DNA of 64,000 nt from contig JAGKQI010000066.1 in the NCBI GenBank assembly GCA_018806915.1, positions 1 through 64,000 on the forward strand. Reading direction: 5' to 3'. Shown here piece after piece: positions 11,405-19,032 of the stretch. The position numbers and the translations under genes were made by a program. Numbering within the stretch: the first letter of the stretch is position 1; each line of letters opens with the position of its first letter. A model generated the notes under the pieces. That model was given only the letters and a program-made list of their open reading frames with translations. It searched no databases and was not told where the DNA came from. Source of the stretch: Phytophthora colocasiae. Lineage: Eukaryota; Oomycota; Peronosporomycetes; Peronosporales; Peronosporaceae.

Positions 11405-11672
11405 CGCGCTCGTCTTCAGTTAATTCCAGCACAATTCCAGCTGCTGCACGGCGCGTACGTTTGGTAGAAGCAAGTGCGGTATCCAGGCGTTTCTGAAGTG
11501 GCTGTACTTGTCGCGCGTAATCCACAATGCTTTCTCTCATCCAGTTAACAGCACAGACAAATTGCTGCAATTCGCCAGCGGTCTTTGGGTACGGGATCTG
11601 CCGAAGTGTGTCAATCCGTTGTGAATCATGGCGAACACCTTGGTGATCCAGCACTCGTCCACACCACTTCAC
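11346..11672 (-). CDS. gypsy pol part: RT thumb / RNase H start
   Basis: Contains MKWCGRVLDHQGVRHD and PYPKTAGELQQFVCAVNWMR, the linker between gypsy reverse transcriptase and RNase H. It is offset from the neighbours by single-base frameshifts and overlaps them by a few codons. It belongs to the same polyprotein. Confidence 0.82.
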   Translation of the reverse strand: MKWCGRVLDHQGVRHDSQRIDTLRQIPYPKTAGELQQFVCAVNWMRESIVDYARQVQPLQKRLDTALASTKRTRRAAAGIVLELTEDERVAFDNVERNASHMCYARFS

Positions 11673-12418
11673 TTCAGTTTGATAGAGACTGGACTTTTAG
11701 CACTAAGCTTGAGACCAAACTGATTCAGTAACGCGAAGAATTCACCCAACTTAACCATGTATGTATCCATGTCAGCAGCGTACAACAGCAAGTCATCAAT
11801 CCAGATAAGTAGATGCTCGTAGAGTAAACTCGCAAAGCATGTCTCCATTGTCTTCTGGAAGAAAATAGCTGCGTCACTACTTCCTTGAGGAACACGACGG
11901 GGTGTGAATATTTTCTCGTCAGTCATGTACGACAGCAATTCCTGACAGAATTCTGCAAGTGGCAACTGCCAAAAACCCTTCAAGAAATCAAAAAGTCCAA
12001 AGTGTTTCATTTCTCGAGCATTTTCCATAACTACAGCGAGGATTGGCATCACTGCAGCCATTATTTCTGTCTGGTCATTCAATACTCGGTAGTCTGTCGT
12101 TTGTCGAAGGTCCAATAGATCCGCGCTCTTCTTCACCGGCAAAACAGGACTCGCCCAACGACTATCAGGATTCTCATAGACCAGTCCTAGTGCAACAAGA
12201 CGCGCGTTAAATTCTCGTAAAAACTTCCTGATATGAGGCGGGTATTTGCGGGGCTTACACTTCGTGGGGCGAGCCCCGTTTTTCAATCGAATCTCCATTG
12301 GTGGGACACTAGCAGGAGGATCCGCTCGGAGCTCCAGGCGCCACACGTCATATGCATGAGCAATAGTCCGCAACTGCTCCACGTTCCACAGGAAATCCAT
12401 TCTCCACCGCACGATCAA
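11669..12418 (-). CDS. gypsy pol part: reverse transcriptase
   Basis: About 250 codons with the gypsy RT blocks: an N-terminal EIRLKNGARPTKCKPRKYPP, RWASPVLPVKK, TDYRVLND, FDFLKGFWQLPL, and the polymerase motif IWIDDLLLY (WIDD at 11792-11803, in place of the common YVDD/YIDD). The Asp pair needed for metal binding is kept. It ends in a frameshift at about 11670. Confidence 0.92.
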   Translation of the reverse strand: MIVRWRMDFLWNVEQLRTIAHAYDVWRLELRADPPASVPPMEIRLKNGARPTKCKPRKYPPHIRKFLREFNARLVALGLVYENPDSRWASPVLPVKKSADLLDLRQTTDYRVLNDQTEIMAAVMPILAVVMENAREMKHFGLFDFLKGFWQLPLAEFCQELLSYMTDEKIFTPRRVPQGSSDAAIFFQKTMETCFASLLYEHLLIWIDDLLLYAADMDTYMVKLGEFFALLNQFGLKLSAKSPVSIKLK

Positions 12419-13265
12419 TCAATCTTTCAACAGCAGCGAAAATATCATCGTCATCAGATGGAGTTTTATCAGGATTCACGGGCATTTCGTCAGCTTCAAG
12501 CTCCACTGGGTCACCGGTCAAATCATCGATGTTGTGGCTGGCCAGTTGCTCAAGCTGTCTATCGACGTCAATACCCAACATCACCAACAAATCATTCCCC
12601 ACAATGAACTCTTCATCGTCCACGTCGACAATAAGTACGTCCACTAATCCCATAGGCTCGACAGGGCCAGCCGCAGTTTGAATTAGTACTTGAAGACAAG
12701 TCTTCCATTCAGCTGTCACCCACGTCGCTCCAAATGCCTGGGTGCGAACAGGAGTATCAAGTTTTTCCTTCGTTACACTCGGATCGGCAACTAGAAGGCG
12801 TTTCCAGTGCGAAAGTCCAATCACAGTGAAATCCGAGCCGCTATCAGGACAGTACGGCAGCTCCAGGACTCCATTCAATACCACATGTCGCTCTGTGTTA
12901 GGTAAAAGCTCACCGAGGCGTTTGGTACGCGCCTTCTTGGCCTTGCGCGCATCACGCAATTTCTGTACGAGCTCCTTTTTCGTCCTCACTTGCCTCCGTA
13001 CACTCACGCAGCCAATGCATGGCCTTGCATTTCGGACATGGACCTGGAGGTTGACGTGAAGCCTCTGTTTTAGCCTTCGCTTGGTCTTCTGATCGACCTT
13101 TACTCTCGCAGTGTCTCTACTAGTCGACTCTTGAAGCGCCGTTCCGTTCGACTGCTTCGATTGCTTCTTATCCTTTTTGCTTCTTAGACGAAATAGCCTC
13201 ACGCCCGGACGCCTCCTGTCGCTGTTTCTTTTGGCGCTGATAATAGCGCTCATGCTCCGTTGCAC
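12348..13265 (-). CDS. gypsy aspartic protease region
   Basis: The open stretch includes PYCPDSGSDFTVIG, with the aspartic protease DSG triad at 12837-12845, and FIVGNDLLVMLGID, the usual second conserved segment. Just before it, in another frame around 13000-13060, CPKC...HWLREC looks like a CCHC zinc knuckle of Gag. A long acidic linker (PVELEADEMP, DKTPSDDDD) leads to the RT. The upstream part of this open frame (basic RRKSKK-like) is partly out of the true Gag frame. Confidence 0.85.
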   Translation of the reverse strand: MQRSMSAIISAKRNSDRRRPGVRLFRLRSKKDKKQSKQSNGTALQESTSRDTARVKVDQKTKRRLKQRLHVNLQVHVRNARPCIGCVSVRRQVRTKKELVQKLRDARKAKKARTKRLGELLPNTERHVVLNGVLELPYCPDSGSDFTVIGLSHWKRLLVADPSVTKEKLDTPVRTQAFGATWVTAEWKTCLQVLIQTAAGPVEPMGLVDVLIVDVDDEEFIVGNDLLVMLGIDVDRQLEQLASHNIDDLTGDPVELEADEMPVNPDKTPSDDDDIFAAVERLIDRAVENGFPVERGAVADYCSCI

Positions 13266-13866
13266 GCTCGACTATCAGATCGAAAAGAAGTTTCGCGTTG
13301 GACGCGGCAGCCTTGTCAGTAAAACGGACTCTCTGCTTCACTTCCTTCTTTAACGCCTCTGGCCGTAGCGATGCTATCAACCGCTTGCACTTCTCTTTCC
13401 ACGCCATCTACCTCAGAAAAACATTCTGTCAAGCCATTCTCCAACGTAATGGTATTAAACAGCATGAAGTAGTCGATATAGCGGGCTCTCACGTCGCTCT
13501 CGGCCATGTTGGGCTTTAGTTCACGCTCATAAAGGTCCTTGATGTCCAGGCAAGGAGCCGTTTTCACGCTCGAGATGATCTTCTCGATCTCAGTTATCAG
13601 CATGTCGTCGGTGGCGTTAGCTGGCGAGACTCCAAGCTGGAGCTCGCAGAAAGCGTCCAGCAGGTGGGGTTGAATGCTCCTGCGACAGACTCTACCACAG
13701 CTTCAAAAGCTTCACCAGTCACACGGCAGCGCGCGTGCAGCTTCGCCTCATAGTCGTGTCTTTCCTTCCTCCAGTTCACCAGTGCTCCATGAGAGGTCGA
13801 CACTATCTTTGGTGGTAAAACCGGGGTAAACAGTGGTACAGAACCAGTCGCTCCAGCGTCCGCCAT
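13168..13866 (-). CDS. gypsy Gag, frameshifted
   Basis: ATG 13866 starts MADAGATGSVPLFTPVLPP, with NWRKERHDYEAKLHARC shortly after. The frame shifts near 13600 into a stretch ending TLENGLTECFSEVD, and again near 13400 into MAWKEKCKRLIASLRPEALK. Together these give a capsid-like, mostly helical Gag followed by a basic, Gln- and Lys-rich region and the zinc knuckle. The ATG lies 84 bases inside the 5' LTR, as expected for gag. Confidence 0.75.
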
Positions 13867-13949
13867 CTTGAGTTGTCTTCAACTTCAGTTGTCCACTAGC
13901 TGTACAACAGGTCGTTGCACTTCAATGGAAAACCTACTAAAGAATTCTT

Positions 13950-14333
13950 TGTAGTATTCCCGGGGTCGAAATTCAAAGTCGTTAACACAAGGCAATGCGG
14001 GGGCTAGCCCGCAGGAACTGTAGCCTAGTGTATTGATAAGAAATTGAAGAGTGAGCTTCGGCAACGAGCCTCCACTCAGAGAGAACGAGTACTTGAAGGC
14101 AGAACTCCTTGAAGTTGCTGCTCGCCAAGCAATCATTCCTAAGGATACATGTAGCTAGACATACAAGCTCCAAGTGCAAACAAAGTCAGCCACTAACAGC
14201 CTGACCTGTTATAACATGTAGAACATGAAGTTGCCTCAGCTGATGCTGTAGGACACAGTCTGTGATGTCTGCTTGGGGAGTGCGCAGTCTGTTGCACGTT
14301 AGAACTAAGCTTTAGAGCCTAGGTTCTACTACA
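13950..14333 (-). repeat. 5' LTR of the gypsy element
   Basis: 384 bp, the promoter-bearing LTR for the minus-strand element. Transcription would start here and read left. Confidence 0.95.
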
Positions 14334-14338
14334 CCGGT
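14334..14338. repeat. target-site duplication of gypsy element, right
   Basis: CCGGT directly after the right LTR; matches 8465-8469. Confidence 0.93.
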
Positions 14339-14381
14339 GTACCAGATCATCAAGTCGCCGCTAGCTCCACTCCGCTCCTAG
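14334..14381 (+). pseudogene. severed C-terminal codons of SWEET B
   Basis: Reading from the right CCGGT in the SWEET B frame gives PVYQIIKSPLAPLRS and TAG (14379-14381). SWEET C ends SPVYTMVRSPIAGV, so this is plainly the original tail. It is now 5.9 kb from the rest of the gene. The pre-insertion protein would have been 273 residues. Confidence 0.92.
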
Positions 14382-14760
14382 CCTAAGACGTAGGTAAAAA
14401 AAAAACAATTTATTGACAACCTCCGATCGCCCTTGTGGTGATCCCCAGGCATCGACTGGCAAAATGCATTTGCTGTTGAAGGCTTCAAAGTTGAAGCATA
14501 CACAGGCAGCGTACTGTGACGCTGCCAGTGCCAAAGGAGGCCCCATGCAAGACCCAGTGCTGTCGTCATGTTGCTCATCTAATCATCCGTTTTACGCTAC
14601 ACATCCCGCACGTTTTGGCTCAGGATGGTTGTTTCGATGAACACCCTCCGGCGTCAGTGGTTTCTTGACTGGCTGTGAGTCGAACGTCGCTTCAGCTCAC
14701 TCTGCAACTTTCTTTCATGCGTCAAGGCCCCCCTTCCTCCCTCTTTAAACGTACGGAACA
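14382..14760. other. SWEET B 3' flank and SWEET C promoter
   Basis: Starts with an A-run (14395-14404) that may be the old SWEET B 3' end. The last 60 bases are pyrimidine-rich (CCCCCCTTCCTCCCTC-like), a probable leader of SWEET C. No gene seen. Confidence 0.5.
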
Positions 14761-15597
14761 ATGGTGAACGCTGTAGTGGAGAATCTGTTTCGAGTGCTGG
14801 CGTCGCTCACCTCCATCTCCGTCACTTTGAGCATGGTCCCCTCGATGTATCGCATCTACCGTAAGAAGGGACACCGGATAGCTTCCGTACTACCACTCGT
14901 CTGTATGGTAGCGAACGCCCACGTCTGGATGCTGGACGGCGCCATCGTCAAGAACTGGTTCCCTATGTTCGCCACCTTCCTCACCTCCGACTTCATTGCT
15001 ATCGGCTACGTGACTGTGTTCTTCTGCTACGCACGTGACCGCAAGAAAGCTCTGCGGAGGATCATCACTGGTGCTACGATCCTTGGTCTCATTACGATCT
15101 ACGCGATCCTGGGCAAATCAGGCTACACCAACCAGTCGAACGACGGAGTGGACACGACACTGGGCATTCTGGGCGTCTTGGCTGGTCTCAGCATGTTCAG
15201 TTCACCGTTCGAGCGCATGAGGAAGGTGCTTCACTACAAGTCGGCGGCTTTTATCCCGATCCCGATGGTGGCTGCAGGTGCTCTCAACAACGTCATGTGG
15301 ATCGTATACTGTCCGATGATCTCGAGTTGGTTCCTCTTTGGAGGCAACGCACTGTGTCTGCTGCTGAGTCTGGTCAACATTGTGCTCTATATCATGTACA
15401 ACCCGAAGACGCACCCACTGCGACTTGAAGAAGGAGATCCTGAAGCTCTGGAAGGGAATTTCACGAGGGTGGAACCTGCTTCGATGCTTTCCCCATTGCC
15501 ATCCGATGACGATGGCTTGAAGGTCAAACAGAACGCGCACAGCCCAGTGTATACTATGGTTCGCTCACCAATAGCTGGAGTTCCAACAAGTTCGTAA
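14761..15597 (+). CDS. SWEET C sugar transporter, intact
   Basis: ATG 14761 (ACAATGGTGAAC) opens a 278-residue protein with two MtN3 repeats and seven predicted membrane helices. Conserved points are PSMYRIYRKK after helix 1, NAHVWMLDG and KNWFPMFATF, FFCYARDRKK in the 3-4 loop, ITIYAILGKSGYTNQSND, MFSSPFERMRKVLHYKSA and AAGALNNVMWIVYCPM. The acidic, Pro- and Ser-rich tail ends VYTMVRSPIAGVPTSS. A single exon, in contrast to SWEET E and F. It is the only undamaged SWEET of the six loci here. About 370 bases of it are almost identical to the pseudogene at 23563-24390, which points to recent gene conversion or duplication. The transported sugar cannot be read from sequence. Confidence 0.93.
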   Translation: MVNAVVENLFRVLASLTSISVTLSMVPSMYRIYRKKGHRIASVLPLVCMVANAHVWMLDGAIVKNWFPMFATFLTSDFIAIGYVTVFFCYARDRKKALRRIITGATILGLITIYAILGKSGYTNQSNDGVDTTLGILGVLAGLSMFSSPFERMRKVLHYKSAAFIPIPMVAAGALNNVMWIVYCPMISSWFLFGGNALCLLLSLVNIVLYIMYNPKTHPLRLEEGDPEALEGNFTRVEPASMLSPLPSDDDGLKVKQNAHSPVYTMVRSPIAGVPTSS

Positions 15598-16004
15598 TTG
15601 AAGTGCAATTGATCATGGCGTAATTTTGACTCAAGTGTAAAGGCAGGAGGCTAGACTTTACTTGTCGCGGTATATAGAGCAGTGCTTTGCTGCCTTTGTC
15701 GGCACAGAACAAGAATGCACCGAAATCAAACCAAGTTGCGCTTGGTGCAACATCCGAAAAGAATTTTGGAAATTCGAGCGACATTTACTTTTGACTTGAT
15801 TTTTGTATGTATGTACCCCTATCCTCGACATGACTAGCCAGTGTTGCTGTTCCTCTGATGCGGGCCACCAGCCGGTTTGTGGGCAGAGTCTGTACATGTA
15901 CCTAGTCAACGGAGGTGCAGGTCGTAGAGTCCAGGCAGCACACAGCAAAGTCCACCGCAGTGCACAGCTCAAGAACACTTTGCACAACCATTAGGGAACC
16001 AAAG
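15598..16004. other. intergenic
   Basis: No gene recognised; small open frames lack any family resemblance. Presumed SWEET C terminator and promoter of the next gene. Confidence 0.45.
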
Positions 16005-17413
16005 ATGGAGGTTGTGTCGCCTGCGCAGCATGAGGACGAAGTGCGACCGTCACACATGAATTCGCGACTATCAACTATTGACCATTTCACGTCTAATAGT
16101 GACGGGTTGGGTGCTACGCAAGTACTGGGGGCGTCTCCAGCCCCTCGACAGTCCATGATGGCGTCTGTGATGCGTCCATCGTCGATGATGCGGCCGTCGG
16201 TCGTCACGGACTTGAGCAACAATTTCTCTGAAGCGAAAATCCACGACGCGCATGTGCAGGTGTTCGCGAGCGATGTACTGATGGAAGGAGAACTTACGAA
16301 GAAGGGCGAGTCTGGGTTGCAGACCTGGAAAAATGTAAGTGTACGTTTGGCGATTGTTTTTTTTTCATGATTCTTTAGTATTTTTGTAAAACTCGAATAC
16401 TAATGATCAGTTTTTTATTGTAGCGGATTTTCGTGTTGCGTGGACAAGAGCTCTCGTACTACACTATTGATAACAAGCAGCGCTATGGAGCGTTGAAAGG
16501 CACTTGGGACATTGCTGGAGCTTCTGTGGAACGTCAAGACAATTCGTCCTTTAGTTTGACACTGGCCAATGGAAGTGTGCGTAGTATTGGAGCTCCTAAT
16601 GTGCAGACGTTGATGGACTGGATGACGGCCATTGCAGTTGCTGCTGAGGCTCATATCGTGAAACCTACGACAGATCTGTCACTGGTGGACCAAAGTCGCA
16701 CTACGCATATTATCTTGGTGCGTCACGGACACTATGCCAGTTCCCAGACGCCGTCCGTTGATATGCACGGACCTTTGACGGATTTAGGAATTCAACAGGC
16801 TCGAGCCACGGGTAAATTCCTCAACAAGTACCTGTCGGAACGGCTCGTACTCAAACGTTTCCCCAAGTTCCCAGTGTACCACAGCGGCGTTCGTCGAGCT
16901 ATTGAGACGGCTGAACATATTGGAAGCGCATTCCCGAGTGGATCCGTGCAGTTTCGTGAGAACAAACTCTTCCGTGAAGCTTGGCCAGGCAATCCGTTGC
17001 CGAACGGCAACCGCCAGCAACTGGCGAGAGAGAAGCTGGACAATATGGTGTCTGACTGCGCTCGCCTTAAAATGGCGTACCGCACTACGTTCCGTCATTT
17101 GATTCCTCAGGATCTGGAGATTGAGGAACGCGAACTTGGTGAGGAGGATCAGAAGCACTACGCCAACACTTTCGGTGTACGTTCGACGCAAACCCGTGCC
17201 AAGGATAGGTTCCGTGTGATTGTATGCCACGCCAACATTATCCGTTGGTTCGTGTGCAAGGCACTGGGTGTGGATCCGGACGGCACGTGGGGCCGCATGA
17301 GATACAACCACTGCGGCATCACCGCTATGGAGGTCGACAGTGTCGGCAATGTGCAGCTCACTTACATGAATCAGACGGGTCATCTGGAGACCACGCAGCT
17401 CTCCGAAGTGTAA
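16005..17413 (+). CDS. PH domain fused to PGAM5-like histidine phosphatase (one intron)
   Basis: ATG 16005 (AAAGATGGAG) begins exon 1 (16005-16334, 110 codons). An 89-bp intron (16335-16423, GTAAGT...TTGTAG) follows, then exon 2 (16424-17413), giving 439 residues. Across the splice the sequence reads LQTWKN then RIFVLRGQELSYYT, the typical start of a pleckstrin-homology domain (about residues 83-185), which ends with the Trp-bearing helix LMDWMTAIAVAAEA. From about 200 onward is a histidine phosphatase fold: LVRHGHYAS with RHG at 210-212, LTDLGIQQARATG, HSGVRRAIETAEHI, and the second catalytic His in VIVCHANIIRWFV (CHAN 378-381). Its closest known shape is PGAM5, a protein Ser/Thr phosphatase. 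The PH part suggests membrane or phosphoinositide targeting; that, and the substrate, are inference. The disordered N-terminus is rich in Ser and Met. Confidence 0.88.
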
Positions 17414-17788
17414 TGAGTCTACAGTAGTTACGTATCGACTACAGGTCCAAACCTCGCTCGAGACGATCGAGCAGAAAGTTTGCTACAGTGGAGTTGAAAA
17501 GAGTATCGAACATTTACGTACGTAGGATCGATTCGTTCGCGTGTTGACTTTGGCTCAATCTTGCATTGAATGCATCAAAATTATCTGACGCTCTTTCGTG
17601 TTGAATCTGCAGTGTGTTAAACCAGCAGTGAGGATACAAGTTGAAGTGAGTCACGATTGTTAAGATACTTAATCTCGGTGTAAGGATGTTCATTTCTTGG
17701 GCAGTATGCCAATAACGAGCTAGCCAGCTCCAGTCGCTGCCTACATGCCGAAGGATCGATCATTACACGAAAGGGTTGGCAGTACAGC
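17414..17788. other. convergent intergenic region
   Basis: Lies between the stop codons of two convergent genes. No terminator hairpin or gene was recognised. Confidence 0.45.
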
Positions 17789-18679
17789 TTAGAACTTCAG
17801 AACCTGCTTGCTGGTGTAACCCAGCTCCTTGAGCAGACCCTTGAGCTCGCCCTGGCTCCGGTCAGGGGCCTTGTTACCCGAAATGGCGTTCATCATCGGA
17901 GGCGGGCCGCACACACCGATCAAGCTTTCGTCCGAAGGACCGGGCAGAAGCTTCTCGATAAGCTCCTTGGTCACGTAACCCGTGTAACCATCCCAGTTGG
18001 CTTCAGCCTTGTCCAGCACGTAGTGCACCTGGAACTGCGGGTACATGTACTGCAGCGCGTCCAGCTCGTCGCGGAGGATAATATCCTTTTCAGTCTGATT
18101 GCAGAAGACTAGCACCACCTGCGTCGAGTCGTCAGGGTTACGGCAGATCTCCTTGACCATCTGAAGAGCGGGGGTAATGCCTGATCCACCGCACAGGAAG
18201 CCGATGCTCTTGTACATGTTCGGCTTGTACTCCAACTTGACGAATGGGCCCTTCATAGCAAGCTCATCACCAACCTTCAGGTTCACAATGTGCTTGCTAA
18301 GCTTGCCGGTAGGGTAGCCCTTGACGACCAGCTCCAGCTCGCCCTTTTCGGCGTTCGTGTTAGTAGGCGTGTACGGGCGCACGGCTGCCTTGCCGTCCAC
18401 GTCGGCCTTGGCCATCAGGCAGCTGGCGACGGTGAGACCCATCTCGTGCTCCTTGCTGGGCAGGGCGAAGACCACGCGCTTGGTGTCGTGGGTCACCTCC
18501 TCCACCTTGGTCACCTTGAAGGAGCGGAACTCCTTGGGGCTCAGAGCCACCTTAGGCTCCTCGGCGTTGTGCGCAGCAGTGGAAAAGCTGGCCAGGCCCA
18601 GGGCGGAGACCATGGCGGTGACAGAAGCAGCGCCGCTCACAGGCTGGCGGGATGCGGAGCGGATCAGAGAGGAGAGCAT
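17789..18679 (-). CDS. NADH-cytochrome b5 reductase
   Basis: A 296-residue FAD/NADH oxidoreductase with all the family signatures. The FAD-binding motif RPYTPT is at 101-106, an FAD-contacting GKLSKHI at 126-131, the NADH-binding GGSGITP at 164-170, and CGPPPMM at 257-263. The N-terminus (MLSSLIRSASRQPVSG, then a hydrophobic stretch to about 34) looks like a mitochondrial targeting and anchor segment, as in outer-membrane or intermembrane-space forms such as yeast Mcr1. It would pass electrons from NADH to cytochrome b5 or ascorbate radicals for lipid metabolism. GC-rich third positions suggest high expression. One exon. The C-terminal GELKGLLKELGYTSKQVLKF is complete. ATG 18679 is the only in-frame start near the upstream stop. 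Confidence 0.95.
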   Translation of the reverse strand: MLSSLIRSASRQPVSGAASVTAMVSALGLASFSTAAHNAEEPKVALSPKEFRSFKVTKVEEVTHDTKRVVFALPSKEHEMGLTVASCLMAKADVDGKAAVRPYTPTNTNAEKGELELVVKGYPTGKLSKHIVNLKVGDELAMKGPFVKLEYKPNMYKSIGFLCGGSGITPALQMVKEICRNPDDSTQVVLVFCNQTEKDIILRDELDALQYMYPQFQVHYVLDKAEANWDGYTGYVTKELIEKLLPGPSDESLIGVCGPPPMMNAISGNKAPDRSQGELKGLLKELGYTSKQVLKF

Positions 18680-19032
18680 AGCGCTAATATTCGGAAGCTT
18701 CGGGTCGGAGACGGGAGATTTGCAACTGATGGAGCTTCGTGCACCCCTCGTTCAAGGGGACCGCCAACACTTGTCCTATCTGCGCAATCGGCGCGTCAGC
18801 ATTGGCTGGATTGGCTGTGATCAAAGCAGATGATTGGCTGAAAAGCATATCCTTCCAACCGTTGTCGTAACCAGCGAAGGTTGACGCTCCTCACGTGTTG
18901 AGTGCGCTTGGTGTCGCAAGGGTGGGCACGCTGGAACTCGCTCCTGCGCGGTCGTAAACTATAACTTTGGAACTCCGGGCAAAAATGGCGTGTTAATAAT
19001 GAAATGAAAGAGAAGCGGTGCCTACCGAAAGC
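18680..19032. other. intergenic; cytochrome b5 reductase promoter
   Basis: On the minus strand, CATCAGTTGCAAATCTC about 40 bases upstream of ATG 18679 resembles the oomycete Inr-type start region. Open frames here are shadows. Confidence 0.45.

Larger units (their letters stand above)
8470..14333 (-). mobile_element. complete Ty3/gypsy LTR retrotransposon inserted in SWEET B
   Basis: A 5864-bp element with LTRs of 380 and 384 bp that begin TGTAGTA and end TACTACA, flanked by the 5-bp duplication CCGGT. Coding runs on the minus strand: gag at the right, then zinc knuckle/protease, reverse transcriptase, RNase H, integrase and a chromodomain-like end. This protease-RT-RH-IN order defines Ty3/gypsy. 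The 5' LTR is therefore the right one. GAGGGCAG on the minus strand next to the 3' LTR could be the polypurine tract. The expected TGG primer-binding site is not obvious beside the 5' LTR. The LTRs are nearly identical, so insertion is recent, but the coding part is split by single-base frameshifts. Confidence 0.95.

Noticed and set aside
18290..18833. Long + strand frames opposite cytochrome b5 reductase
   Set aside because: Antisense shadows of a GC-rich, highly biased coding sequence.
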